The notes: generated by a model not told the origin, from the letters alone. Counted from the first letter of the stretch, positions 20,217-32,400 are shown. The stretch: DNA of 64,000 bases from Prorocentrum cordatum (GCA_963575745.1 CAUYUJ010017962.1:21001-85000); one strand, 5' to 3'. A program made the numbers and translations.

Positions 20217-20416
20217 CTAGGGGAATGAAGAATAACATAAACGCAAACACTCGGAGGTCCGCGCGGATTTCCCGTATCCGCGCTTGACCCCCCTGGCGGC
20301 GCCTCTGGCGCCGCCCCTGGCGCGCTCCGCGCGCCAGTGAGGGGGTCCAACGCAGATCTGAGAAATCCGCGCGGACCTCTGAGTTTTTATGTTTATGTCA
20401 TTCTTCGTTCCCCTAG
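20217..20416. mobile_element. Foldback family C, copy 1
   Basis: 200 bp with arms of about 55 bp: CTAGGGGAATGAAGAAT..AACATAAA..GGTCCGCGCGGATTTC and its inverse. The centre is the palindromic GGCGGCGCCTCTGGCGCCGCC type. Related copies are at 49,983 and 50,874. Confidence 0.8.
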
Positions 20417-20835
20417 AGCGGGGCGCCCACGACACTTCGGCGCTGCCGAGGATGTGTCCCGGCAGCGTGGCGAGTGCTCGGCCGCTGCTGGGGCCTTTCA
20501 CGGAGCACGTGGAGGAACTGTGAGGAACTCTGCTGAAGCGAGCCGTTCGATGGCCCCTCGCACGCATGCGAAGGAGGGGACTGGCCGATGCTGTCCTCCA
20601 CCTCGTCCCAAAGGGTGTGACCCTGTCTCTCGGGCGCTGGGCACGATCCCACTCAACCAACGCCTCGGGTGAGCTGGTCCGATGGCGCTTCGAAGTGTGC
20701 GCGCAGCGGAAGCCGAGGCCAAAGCCGAAGCGTACAGAAAAGACGAGTGCTCGCCCTGCAGGTTCGGCTCACAGCACGTCGTTGCATGGTGAGACAAGGG
20801 GGAGGGCTTATGTTGCTCCCATCCTACTTAAGAAC
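20417..20835. other. No gene recognised
   Basis: GC-rich flank with short open frames only. Confidence 0.4.
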
Positions 20836-21015
20836 CGCATCCCACAAATAATTTCGAGCACCCGGAAAAGTATCGGAAGAGTGTCGGAAGAGTGTCGAAG
20901 CAGTGTCGGACGAGTGTCTTCCAGGGCCCGACACGTGAAAACCCTGCAGCTTCGGCATTCTCTGGCGCTCGAGATTCTTTCTGGTGATCAACGCTGAAGT
21001 AGGTTGGAACACCAT
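20836..21015. repeat. Dispersed repeat E, copy 2
   Basis: Complete copy, from CATCCCACAAATAATTTCGAG to GTAGGTTGGAACACCAT. It contains GGAAGAGTGTC repeated in tandem. Confidence 0.65.
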
Positions 21016-21260
21016 AAGGCCGCCGCGCTCTCCTCTCTGTCGCGCTCCCTCCTCGCCTCGCCCAGCCTGCTCGGCACCACACGCTCTCTCGGGCATCGAG
21101 CCCGAAGCCCGGGCTCCGCACCTCGAGGCCGTGCTCCGGGACCCTCTGGGCAGAACCGGTGAGGGCCGCGGCGCCGTCGGGCCAGGACGCCGAGACTCGT
21201 CCCCGCCGTGCGGTGGGGTCGGAAGCCCGCCCGGGGTTCAGAGAGCAGAGGCGCACAATC

Positions 21261-21426
21261 GGGGATGGGCAGACCCCCTTTAGCAAAACGTGGTTTGGTG
21301 AAAACGGCCTGAGGCCCAAACCTGGCGGGCGCAAGCCTGGAAAACAACGGCCACGGCACCCTCTCGAAAACCGAAAACGGACAATTCACTAATCGACGTG
21401 TCACTGTTGGGGTTCTGTCCACCCCC
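21261..21426. mobile_element. MITE family L, copy 1
   Basis: 166 bp between GGGGATGGGCAGACCCCC and GGGGTTCTGTCCACCCCC (inverted). The interior matches 25,464-25,631 (TTTAG..AAAACGGCCTG, CGAAAACCGAAAAC, AATCGACG.GTCA). The flanks share CACAA. Confidence 0.65.
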
Positions 21427-22116
21427 GACACAAGGAAAAACAATTCATCCAGCAAAAACGGGGCCAGTGGAAACTGGGACAGCCTTCGATTGAACGCTGG
21501 ACCACACGCTGCACCTGTCGCTCCGGATATCCTTTTCATACCTAAAATCGCCGGGTCGGCGACTGGGCCACGAGCGCGGTCCTGCAAGTCGCTCGAGGAA
21601 CGCTCGGCAAACGACGATGAGCAGCAGAACTCTGACAACGACGAGTCGCACGGAGATTCGAGAGGTAGCTCCCAAACCCGGGTCGGCGGAGAGGTGGGAG
21701 GGGGTCGGAACCACGTTTGGCCGACTCCAGAACGCCTGGGTCTCCTGTGTTGGCGTCTCGCTGCCTTCCGCCGACTTTTCGCCTCAACTGGCGCACCCAC
21801 CGGCATTTTTCTTCCGCTGTCTTCCGCCGAAATGTGCCGAACACGACGCCCTTTCTAGAAGCCCTGGGTGGCTCCTACACCTGGGCAAGCTCAGGGGGTA
21901 TCAGAGGGCACTAGCTGACCCCCGCTGGCGCTGATCCCGTCGGCTCTCGGACCACGACTCGGTCCCCAGGCAGCTCTTCGGGACGATTCTGGCCTCTGGG
22001 AACGCTCTCGGCGATGCGCAGCCCCGAGATGAAACCCACACCAGGTTCCGAAATCCTCCGAACACAATCGAAAACCGTTCGAGAACGTGCAACCATCGTT
22101 ACGGCTGAACCCGTTC
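21427..22116. other. No gene recognised
   Basis: Short open frames on both strands, none with a recognisable domain. Confidence 0.4.
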
Positions 22117-22359
22117 CCCAGACTTGAGCAGGGACCGACCGTCCCGGCATTTCTATAGGCCTACCACGACATGTTCTTAGAATCCCAAAATGTCCTAAGA
22201 ACAAAACCATGTTCTTAGAACACAAGCCCGGAGTGTTAACGCAAGACAGTCTCGGCCAGACATGTTCCAAGAACATTCCGTGGACACCACAAGAGGTTCT
22301 CAGAATATTGTTAGGTAGGCCTATGGGCACGCCAGGACGCTTCGCCACTGCTTTAGGGC
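22117..22359. mobile_element. Foldback family G, copy 1
   Basis: About 243 bp, TTGAGCAGGGACCGACCGTC..GACGCTTCGCCACTGCTT. Inverted arms carry CCACGACATGTTCTTAG and its inverse. A second copy lies at 22,655. Confidence 0.65.
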
Positions 22360-22654
22360 GCAAACGAACCTACCTCGCTTTTGACCACCCTCGCTTCCAA
22401 GAGATACCGAGCGACGCCGAACTACGGCCTGCGCTGGTCAGGCCGCTTGACGAGGAGGCGCTAGGGATGACTTGGTCTTGCCTGGAAGCGAAGGCGGGGA
22501 TAGGCAATCCACGCCCTGATGCTTGACAGACGCCAGACCACGCGGCCTCCTCAGACACCAGGACCCCTTCCCCAGAGCCGCTCCTTCGCCCCGACCGCCC
22601 AGGCACGGCCCCGGGCCCGACGAGGCGCCCCGGAGGCCGAGCACGGCCAGACAA

Positions 22655-22897
22655 AATTTGAGCAGGGACCGACCGTCCCGGCGGTCCTGTGGCCCCACCA
22701 CGACATGTTCTTGAAACCCAGAAGTGCTCTAAGAACAGAAACGATGCCCTCAGAACATCAGACCCGATGTGATAAAACAAAACAGGCTCGGCCAGACATG
22801 TCCTAAGAACATGTCGTGGAAACCACAAGAGGTTCTTAGAACATGGTTTGGCAGGGCTACAGGGGAGCCATGACGCTTCGCCACTGCTTGAAAAATC
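22655..22897. mobile_element. Foldback family G, copy 2
   Basis: Direct copy of 22,117-22,359 at roughly 70-75% identity, with the same ends and the internal CTCGGCCAGACATGT block. Confidence 0.65.
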
Positions 22898-23390
22898 CCT
22901 CCGTCGTGCTTTCTGCGGGGCGACGCGCTGGCTGTCAAGGGCACCTGGGCTCCCACCCCCAACGGAGGAAATGGGCACGATGCCCACCAGAATATGTCGC
23001 CCAAAACCAACATCGTCCACGGTCGGGCGGCCAACTCTTGCTCGAATGGACAACGTCCGCGGCGACGCCGACGGCGAATCTGGTTCAGAATAAACAAGCC
23101 ATGCTTTCGATCTTCGTCCCCGTTCTTTTCGTTCCCACTTCGACCGCACCAACAAGGCCGGCTCAAAGGGCAGGCCCGCCTCACCCCTGGCCCCGTCGGA
23201 CTTCTTGCCCTGCTCCCCCTCGGACACACCGGCCGCGGCGACGACCTGCCGGAGCGGCCCAGGGAACCGCCCGCGGAATCCGCGCAGAGGAGCTCGCGCG
23301 GAGAAGGCGGAGAAGAGAAGGAGGAGGCGGAGGAGGACCAGTGCAAATATCTGACACGTCAGCGATAACCGAATACCTTCGAAAATAAAC
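22898..23390. other. No gene recognised
   Basis: GC-rich with a short GGAGGC-rich tract near 23,310-23,340. Confidence 0.4.
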
Positions 23391-24091
23391 ACTAGGGGAT
23401 AATAAAGTTCGGGGTTCAGGGGGAGATAATCAAAGTAGCCCACCAGACCTCAGCATAATCTCGAAGTAAGAGATGATCAAGAGGAGACCAAGCCGAGCAC
23501 GTTTTGAGACATCCTTGGCGTTTAGTCTTCATAGAAATATCCTCAACAATGGCTTATCTCGCTGGAGACATCCTCGACAAATCCCTTGTTTCGCTTGAGA
23601 CATCCACAAACTATTGCTTAGCTCGCTTGAGACACCGTCAAACTATTGCTTATTTCGCTTAAGAAACGTATCGTTTCGCTGGAGCCATCCTTCAGTATAT
23701 GCTTGTTTCGCTTGAGACATCCTCGAGTATATGCTTGTTTCGCTTGAGACATCCTCGGAATAGCTCATCCGCCTCGGTGTCCCTGGATAATCAACCGCGG
23801 CGATAATAAAGTTCAGGCGGGCGGAGGAATGGAGAAAGCGATATACAAAAACAAAAATAGAAATAAACAATAAGAAATGAACAAGAAAAAGGAAAAACAA
23901 TCAAAAAGAAAGGAAAACAGAGGAGGAGGAGAAAGAGAAGGAAACATCTCAAGTTCAAATGTATTAGATTTTTATTTACAAGCGCTTTATGAAATTTAGA
24001 ATTTTTAAGTGCTCGTGTAGGGTAGCTCATGTGCTTCCTTTTCCATGGATAATCAACCCCAGGGATAAAAAAGTTCAGAGGGGGGGGCATG

Positions 24092-24125
<34 letters not shown>

Positions 24126-24640
24126 AAGAGAGATACATCATAAAGAAAAAGAAAGGAAGGACTTAAAGAGAGAAGATCTATTTAAAAAGAAAAGTAGAAT
24201 AATAATTGAAAAGGATAAAGAGAAGAGGAAAGGAGGATAAAACAAAAAATCCGAAGATTCAAATGTATTAAATTTTATTTACAAACGCTTTATGAACATT
24301 AAAAATGTTAAGTGCTCGTGTACGGTAGCTCACGTGCCTCGTTTTCCCTGGATAATCAACCCCAGCGATAAACAAGTTCAGGGCGCCAGGGGGAGGAGGA
24401 GGAGAAGGAGATAGAGAGACAGAGAGAGAGAGAGACAGAGAGGCCAGGAAGGAGAAAGAGATAGAGAGACAGAGAGAGAGAGAAAGCGAGACAGAGAAAG
24501 AAAGAAAGAGAGACAGAAATAACTACAAAGAGACAGAAGGACATTGGTTTCGCTTGAGACATCCTGAAACAACGTGTTCGCTTCGCTTGATGTTGTTATC
24601 TCTGTTATCTCAACACAAGAAGGAAGTAACTTCGATGGCG
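23391..24640. repeat. Tandem block: 40-bp minisatellite then ~300-bp units
   Basis: At 23,510-23,770 a unit of about 40 bp containing TTTCGCTTGAGACATCCTC repeats about seven times. CCTGGATAATCAACC..CAG.GATAA..AAGTTCAG then recurs at about 23,780, 24,042 and 24,347. The last two recurrences are preceded by ATTCAAATGTATTA..TTTATTTACAA and followed by (GA)n runs (24,090-24,140, 24,405-24,512). Markedly AT-richer than the rest of the window. Confidence 0.8.
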
Positions 24641-25162
24641 AACTTTTCCCGTGATAATGAAGTTCGGCCTCCGCGCCCCCGCGCCCCCGACCAAACTCTT
24701 ATTGGTCGACGATAATAAACTCTAATGACTTAAGGGGGGGGGGGGTACTTTATTCTCATCGGCATGCGGTTATTACAATAAACAGTCCATCCAAGTTCAC
24801 TCTTCATGGTCCCTGCAAGAATTTGTCTTCGTTTCTGGAAGTGCCCCAAAGAGGAAAAACCGCAAGAGAATCCGCAATCGCCTCCAAACGGAATGTCTTG
24901 GACTTCGAAGCCATGACTCAACGTGAATTTTGCGTCCTGACAATCGTAAATCTTGCCATAATGCGTTTCGTGGGACTTCAGCACCGCGACTCAGCGTGAC
25001 TGTTGCGTCCTGGGACTTTACCATGTGGATGCTCGAGCTCGCTACGAATCTCAAAAAACGAATGTGCTGGGCGCCGAAGCGAGAACCGCATTTTCAAAAC
25101 GGCCCGTCCTCCAATTCTGCAGCTGCTGCAAACTTCTAAGACGAACGCGCGAGGCGCTAAGG
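24641..25162. other. No gene recognised; weak tandem repeats
   Basis: A G-run at 24,736-24,746, then diverged blocks around GACTCA.CGTGA.T.TTGCGTCCTG at 24,915 and 24,990. Confidence 0.45.
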
Positions 25163-25320
25163 TCAAGTCGGGTCCGTCCCTCTACAAGGGGAATGTTCAA
25201 GAATAGTCAAACATAGCCTGGGGGCTATTTTTCTGTATGGTTTTGCCTTTTTGAAAAATTCGTGAGTATTTTCAATGTTTCGTCGAAAATCCCCCCTGTA
25301 GAGGGACACGCCCGAGTTAA
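25163..25320. mobile_element. hAT-like MITE family B, copy 3, perfect 8-bp duplication
   Basis: 158 bp from TCAAGTCGGGTCCGTCC to CCCGAGTTAA, flanked by CGCTAAGG at 25,155-25,162 and 25,321-25,328. An 8-bp target-site duplication fits the hAT superfamily. Confidence 0.85.
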
Positions 25321-25463
25321 CGCTAAGGCGAGAGCCAAAAATATTAAAAGGGCTCACCCTCCATCCGTGCAGCTGGCACAACACTGTTAAGACCGAGAGT
25401 CACATCTTGAAAAGGACCCGCGCCCTCCATCCTTGACGCTATCGAAAACGTTTGAGACGAATC

Positions 25464-25631
25464 GGCGGTGGACAAACCTCCCTTTAGTAAACCTCCCTTT
25501 AGTGAAAACGGCCTGGAACCGAAACCGTTTGACCTGAACCAGCAAAAATGACGGCCGCGACGCCCTTTCGCGAACCGAAAACAGCGAATTCTTTAATCGA
25601 CGCGTCAGGGTAGGAGGTCTGTCCACCCCCG
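25464..25631. mobile_element. MITE family L, copy 2
   Basis: 168 bp from GGCGGTGGACAAACCTCC to GGAGGTCTGTCCACCCCC. Flanked by GACGAATC (25,456) and GACGAATG (25,632), a 7-of-8 target-site duplication, again hAT-like. Confidence 0.75.
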
Positions 25632-25899
25632 GACGAATGCGCGCGGCGCTGAGGCGGCAGCGAGGTTTTGAACACGACCCGCATTCCATCCTTGAGGCTG
25701 CTGCGAATACCAAACTTCAAATGGGGCGGAAACCCCAGACGAAACACCCGACCCGCCCTGCCAACACGCCTGGGGGTGCGACGCGGAGGAGTTACCGGAA
25801 AGGGAAAGGGATGGAGGAGGAGCAGAGAAGAGAGGAGAGAGGATAAAGGAGGAGATGCAATCAATGCAACGGCCTCCAGCCAGTGTCTGTGCAACGCGA

Positions 25900-25957
<58 letters not shown>

Positions 25958-26150
25958 CGAGAGAGGGAGAGAGAGGAGGCCGCGCGGAGGACGAAAGCTG
26001 CCGACGAGTTGCGGAAGGAGGAGGTCGAGGAGGAGAGATGGGAGAAGGTGGAGGAGCTCCAATACCTCACGTTCCTCCTCCTCCTCCTCCTTGTTCGCCC
26101 GGGGGGGAAGAAGCAGAAGCAAGAGCAACAGGAGGAGGTCGAGGAGAATG
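25632..26150. repeat. (GA)n and (CTC)n microsatellites
   Basis: (GA)n with interruptions at 25,899-25,976 and (CTC)n at 26,073-26,092. No exon recognised. Confidence 0.75.
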
Positions 26151-27749
26151 CCACCACACCGTGACGAGTCTGTCGCCAGACCGGCCCACGGATGCCGTCC
26201 AAGGCGCTCCCCCCGAGGGCGGGCCCGCTCCGACAGCGAGCCGGGAGCAGTTCGGCCGGGAACCTGGAGTCTCGGTGGGCAGGAGCCGGAAGAGGGAGGG
26301 AGGGCGGCGGGCGGGGAATCGAGGATCCAGGGCTTGGCGTCCTAAGCTGGCACCGATATGGCCAGATCGCTGCGTGGAGAACTGCGAGAGCAAGGGCTGT
26401 GGACAAGCGATCGCGAAGCACATCCAAGGGGTTCTGGGGAATCTCTACGCGCCGCCAAGCCACTCAAGTTTGGCGTTTGTTGCCATCGTTGTACCAAAAA
26501 CCTCCGTAGACCTCCGCGGACCTACGGAGACCCGTGCCTCCTCCTTCCCTCGCCCCCACGCGGGCCCCAGGGATGGCCCGAAGAGGCCCTCCAAGGCCAC
26601 CCCCCTGCTCCCAAAGATCTCTATGTTCACCGTGGTTGTCCACTGTGTTTCTCTAATTACTAATTACCTGTGCCTCTTCCTTCGTTCCTTTTCCCGTCAA
26701 CTCGCATGGGCAAAGTTTCTGAATGGGCTGGTGGGGATACGCGAAGCGTAAGAGTTTATCTTCACTGCGGGAAATGCCTCGTTAGAAGACAACCGTCTGA
26801 GAATTCTCAGTCGTGCCAAAACGCCGTTCCTTCAACTTCAACGCCGCGAGGCAACGCTACTGTTGCATGCTGACGATGCAGAGTCGCGCCAGAGCACCAT
26901 TGAATCAACGTGACTATTGATCCCTGACAATCCTGAACCGCGCCGGGAACACCCTTCCTGGGACGTCAACCGCCAGAATCCGCGAAACGGTCGTCAAATC
27001 CCACCAGCCCTCTGGGCGGAGGTGATCTATGGCGCCTCCTCTTCCAGCCTTTGTTCCCTTCGGTGCGGCGTCGGCACACGCTGATGCTGATCAGCCTACG
27101 CCGAAATGGTCTATTTCTTCTCCTTCGGGGCTTCGGGAGGGGTTTGCCCCCGTTCCCTATCGATAAACACCCCCTCCCCTGGCAGCCAACCCGGACCCAT
27201 ACCGACACACACCCCAAACCATCCCTTTCAGAGAACAATGCAAAATTCACTAGACTTCCAAGTCTGAAGCATGCGCGAGCGCCCCGCGACCATTTTGCTT
27301 TGGTTCCTGACACGGACGGGGGGGACTTGCTGCGCGCAGGCGAACAGTTTGCCTTTGTTTTTGACAGGGACGGCGGAGGTGCCCTAATGTTGTTTGCTGC
27401 GCGCAGACAAATATTCCCTGTCACCTTACAATACATAATGTACATCGTTTCCAAATCTGGAGCATGCGCGGGCGCCCCGCGACAAATCTGCATCCGTTTT
27501 TGGTAGGGATACTCAGGTGCTACTTTTGTTTTGGAACGTCGGGTGGGAGTGAGCGAGACTCTTTGTTTCTCTTGAGCAAAGGTATCTTGACCCCTCCCTC
27601 TACCCCCTACCCCCCCCTCCCTGGGTCTCGCGGATTGGAGCGTCTGACGTGGCCTCAGCGCGAAGGCACACAGATCTGATGTTTTTTTAATTTCGGGCCC
27701 TCTTTTGCCTCGGGGGGGGGCACCCTAGTTGAGCACCCCCCCTTCTTTG
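26151..27749. other. No gene recognised; short direct repeats
   Basis: TTTCTGAATGGGCTGGTGGGGATACGCGAA-type block at 26,715-26,750 (repeat K; also 28,095 and 47,888). A 35-bp block with AGCATGCGCG.GCGCCCCGCGAC occurs at 27,268 and 27,459. GCTGCGCGCAG recurs at 27,331 and 27,398. Confidence 0.5.
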
Positions 27750-27910
27750 ATCGGTTGCCCCAACAGGGCCCTAAGAGGTCCCCAAAAAGCTCCCAAGAGA
27801 CCCCCAAGATGCCCCCCGAGGCACCCAAGATGCTCTAAGATGCCCGTGGGACACTGCCGCGAGCTCCCACGACGCCCCAAGAGTACTACAAGACCCTCTC
27901 AAGAGGCATG
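27750..27910. repeat. Degenerate minisatellite related to 3370-3890
   Basis: CCCCAAAAAGCTCCCAAGAG and CCCAAGATG units. Confidence 0.6.
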
Positions 27911-28499
27911 CGAAGAGACTCCGAGAGGCATCCAGGAGGCCTCTGGCCCTTCTGATCGCCCGCCTCCTCCTCTTCCTCCTCCTCCGATTCATATTCCATC
28001 TTACCCCTCTTGGGGTATGACCGCGTCCCAAAATGACTTTTCCACTGCATGCTCCTCCACATCCCTGATCGGGGCAACTCCCCTGGACACCGTTTCTGGA
28101 TGGGCTGGTGGGGATACGCGAAACGTCTAGACTCTTTGAACGAATGTGCGAAACGCAATGGCGCAATGGCAAGAGAAACATATCAAACAAAAAACGCCCT
28201 CCGTCCGTGAAGCTCCTGCTTCTGTTCAAGGCAAACGTGCGCGGCACTACGCCTAGAACCACATGTTGACGAAGAACCGCCTTCCATCCCTGACACTCTT
28301 GCGAACTTGGAAGCCGCATGCGCGCCGTGCGAAAGCGAGAACCACATTTGGAAAACCGCACGCCCTCTCCATCCGTGAGGCTCTTGCCAAATTCAAGCCT
28401 CGGGATCATATAGGGCAAGGCGGTCTCGAGCGAAACGCCCGACCCGCCCGAAAGGCACGTCTCGGGGTGCGCCAGGGAGGCATGATTTAGCAGGAGAAG
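27911..28499. other. No gene recognised; repeat K copy 2
   Basis: (CTCC)n near 27,963-27,985. TTCCACTGCATGCTCCT followed by TGGATGGGCTGGTGGGGATA at 28,039-28,120 matches 47,855-47,925. Confidence 0.5.
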
Positions 28500-28725
28500 G
28501 GATGCAGGAAGGAGGAGGAGAGGAAGGGAGGACCTGAGGATGATGATGATGAGGAGGAGGAGGAGGAAGGAGAAGGGGGAGGAGGAGGAGGAGGACGGGA
28601 GAAGGAGGAGGGGAGGAGGAGAGACGGGGGAGGAGGAAGCAGGAGGGGGAGGAGGAGGCAGGCGGAGGGGGGAGGAGGGAGAGAGGGGGGAGGAGGAGGG
28701 AGGAGGAGGCAGGAGGGAGGAGGGA
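28500..28725. repeat. (GGA)n tract, insertion site of the copia element
   Basis: Purine-rich GGA/GGGA units up to the GGATG target copy. Similar sequence resumes at 38,885. Confidence 0.85.
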
Positions 28726-28730
28726 GGATG
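28726..28730. repeat. Copia target-site duplication, left
   Basis: GGATG, repeated at 38,880-38,884. Confidence 0.8.
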
Positions 28731-28870
28731 AGCGAAGATTTGGGTCTGATATAGGGCATGAGTAGTATCTGTTCTTATCAGTTGAAAGCATGACTTTGCT
28801 TCGCTTAGAGGACTGTATGACTGTAATAACATCGGGGCTCAAGCTCTTTCAAAACAGAGCGATCTCCGCT
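28731..28870 (+). repeat. 5' LTR
   Basis: 140 bp, from AGCGAAGATTTGGG to GATCTCCGCT. The ends are AGCG/CGCT rather than the usual TG/CA. Presumed promoter; no TATA box is obvious. Confidence 0.9.
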
Positions 28871-28871
28871 C

Positions 28872-28885
28872 TGGTAGCGGAGCCG
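28872..28885 (+). other. Primer-binding site
   Basis: TGGTAGCGGAGCCG starts 1 nt after the LTR. It would pair with a tRNA 3' end CGGCTCCGCTACCA. The first ten bases resemble the complement of initiator tRNA-Met ends. Confidence 0.65.
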
Positions 28886-29087
28886 CCCATTGGGCGGCGC
28901 GCGCGCGGCCCCGCCCCGGCAGGCCTTCGCGAGCCGCGATATCGTCGCGGACCCGGTCATCAAGCAGGTGATCAGCGCTACCAAGGAGGTGCGCAGCGCT
29001 ACCAAGCAGGTGCGCAACATCAACAGCGTCTTCGACGTGAGCATTTCCTACAGCGACCTCCTCAGCGCTACGGCCTGGCGAGGCTTC

Positions 29088-29418
29088 ACACCCGGTAAGG
29101 TTAACGACATCCCGATTGACATCACACACCCGGTAAAGTTCACGATAGTCTACGTATCTCACATTCGGTGAAGTTCAAGATAGTCTACAGTTCTCACACC
29201 CGGTGAAGTTCAAGATAGTCCACAGACATCTCATCGTGAAGTTCAAGATAGTATACAGTCATTTCATTGTGAAGTTCAAGATATTCCACAGACACCTCAT
29301 TGTGAAGTTCAAGATAGTCTACAGACATCATATTGTGAAGTTCGAGTATACAACATCATATTGTGAAGTTCAAGATAGTCTACAGTTATCTCATCGAGAA
29401 GTTCAAGATAGTCTACGA
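29088..29418 (+). repeat. Leader minisatellite of the copia element
   Basis: About nine units of 30-40 bp around GTGAAGTTCAAGATAGTCTACAG end 8 bp before the gag ATG. They would be in the 5' untranslated RNA. Confidence 0.85.
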
Positions 29419-29426
29419 TTGACACC

Positions 29427-32400
29427 ATGGCGGATTACTCAAGACCTCAGACTCTACCTTTGGAGGAGAGTACACGTCAGATTCCTCCCGGCTGGAAGCC
29501 GGGCATACCGAAGTACAGCGTGAAGAAATACTTACAAAAGTTGTCATTGTGGTGGAGGACCAAGAATGTCGACGACGACGGAGTGGCAGCTCTCCTTGTG
29601 TTGCAGCGTCTTCAAGGAGGAGTTTACAAGCAGGCGTTGAGGTTCAAGGTTGAACGGGAAGGCAGAGAGTACATTGGAGAGAACGCATTCGCATTGGAAA
29701 GAACGGAAGCAGATGAGTTGCACGGAGTACAAGCACATCCCTCAGGTCTCTCTCTCTTCACTCGTTGGCTTGAAAGCGAGTACGGGCTGCACGATCAAGA
29801 CACCGTCGGAGTCGCCCTCGACAAATTCTTTTCATTCAAGAGAGGGCCCCGAGATCTCGGGCAATATATTTCAGATTTCGAACTTGTGTATGATGAAGCG
29901 GCAGATCAAGCAGGACTCAATATCAATGCAGTTGGACGGAGTTATTTGTTGCTTCAGGGATGCGACCTCTCCATCAAGAAGGTCGACGACATCAAGCTCA
30001 AGATCGACGGGGACCTCAGACGGTATAACGACATCAAAGCTATCATGACACGTCTCGCCAAGCAGTCACTGGCTCAGAACAATCCAGAACAGTACGAAGG
30101 TTTCTGGGTCGACTCAGATGAAGAAGAATACTGGGAGTACTACGGCTACTACGACGACTACGGCCAGTGGCAATATTACGAGGATGACGAATGGTGGGAC
30201 GAGGATGAACAATATGACGAGCAGTATCCTCCACCCAGGACCTCAGCAACAGATGACGAGGCGTACAAAGGATCCGGCAAGGGCAAGAAAGGAAACCCAG
30301 GCAATTGTAGCAAGTGCGGCTCTAGATGGCATCGATCTGAAGACTGCCCGGCCGGAGGCAAGAAGGACACCAAGAAGGGCGACGACAACAAAGGCAACGG
30401 CAAGAGCAAGTCGGACTCGAACAACGGCAAGGGCAAGTATCGTGGCGGAAAGAGCCGCGGTCGAGGCAAAGGACGAGGAAAAGGTTACCGTGGCAGAGGC
30501 AAAGGCAAAGGCAAGAAGAGCAAGGGCCACTATGGTGATGACTACGACGAGGAGTACTACGACGACGATTGGGACTGGAGTACCACTTACAGCAGTTGGT
30601 ATGCGATGAGAACCAAGACCCAGAATAAGGATGCGCTGTGGACCTTCAACAATCGAGCAGAAGTCCATCATGGTTCATCCTGGTCATCACTGCAGACAGT
30701 ACCCTCCTACAGCCTAGACGACCCGGAGTCACCAGACATGGGACAAGGATTCCAAGAGACCTCCTCAGCATCAGCATCGAAACCCATCTTGGCTCCTTCA
30801 GCACAGGCAGCAGAACCAACATCACCAAGACCGACTCGGAGAGCTCCGACTAGAGACTTTATTTCAGACATGGGCTCTCCTGATCATGCCTCTACCTTCG
30901 ACAAAGACGAGGAAGCCGAACCTCGTCGCCTACCTCGCGGAATCGTCCCTGGAGGCCTGGATTTCCTTGTCAGAGAAGTTCAGAACTTGTGCTACGAAGA
31001 TCAAGTGCCACATCAGAACAATCACAACGTGCACGAAGTCAACACGAGCTATCATTCTATCAAAGGCACTAAAAGGTTTGGTCTGCTTTACGATCCTGGC
31101 GCATCTTCAGGCATCATCGGCACGGACACGGTACGGGAATATCAACAGGAGATTCTCGGCGGCGCAGAGATCGAATCCAGACCAACCCGAGCTCAGTTCA
31201 CGGGCATCGACGGCAAACCTACACCCGGCATCGGCAAGGCGATCTTACCACTACGCATCCCAGCCATGAAGGACGCAACGTTTACGGGAGACATGATCGG
31301 AGGCATGGGAAGCTGGTGCCCAGCTCTGATGCCACTGCCAACCTCGATCAGATACAGGGCCATTATGTTCTCGGCGATGTTTGACAACGGTGACGGCATC
31401 CTGGTGATTTTCCCTGACAATCGACGACTTGGCAATCGAGCTACACCAGTGTATATCAGGCTCCTGTTGACGGATTCTCGGCACTACATCATCCCGACGG
31501 ACAATCAGCATATCCGAGAAGAAGTTGATCAACAATATCTTCACGGAGTTCTTCTGGAGCACCTTCAAATATTCTGGGACTTCAAACCATCCCGCTCTGG
31601 AGGCAGATCGGCGGAGTTTCAAGTGGACACAGCACCCGCGGACACTAGCACCGGAGCGAAGTCATCGACTTTTTCGGGCATGAGCAGGGATACGACCAAC
31701 CCAGAAATTTTGAAGCAGCTGGACCATCTCAGTAAGAGCATTGAGAGCATCAAGGATCACATTGGCCAGCCCGCAGCTCACAACACGCACCACTTCTTGA
31801 GCACGAAGACAGCATTCATTGGACACAGTTGTGGAGACGACAAGCGTACCCAAGACCACCAGTATCCTACGAGGAAAACGACTATGACAAGAACACAAAA
31901 CTTCTGGAAGGTCTGGGGCATGTTCAAGGGCAGCGGCTTTACTGGTGATATGATTCCAGACGGCCTGAGTCCGGCACAACAAGAACGAATGCAGAAGAAC
32001 TACCAGGGTATCCCAGAGAAGTTCTACACCAAGACGAAACTAACGGTCATTACCCCCAGAAATGCGGACAGCTTCCTGAAACATCTTCAAGATTACAAGA
32101 TCACGAGCGTGGACATGCAGGAACACTTCTCGGGAAGCAGTACCTTGTCATTCTGGGCATGGAAGTGCGAATTCTCGGCATTATTCCCAACAGATATGAG
32201 ATACGGCTGGAACCTCGGACTGAAGGAACACCAGGACATCATCACCAGGTTTCAGAAGGCCATCCGTATCCAGGTGAAACTCTACACGCCAGAGTGTACC
32301 CCCTGGTCACAGGCGAGTCAGACGGCAGATCCAGAGAAAAAGGCAGCGAATCGCTCAGCAGATCTTCCAGCACTTCAATGGGTGACCGACGAATGCAAGA

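Noticed and set aside
21160-21430. A shared exon suggested by similar minus-strand peptides at 21.3 and 25.5 kb
   Set aside because: The similarity is bounded by inverted repeats and target duplications, so it is MITE family L.
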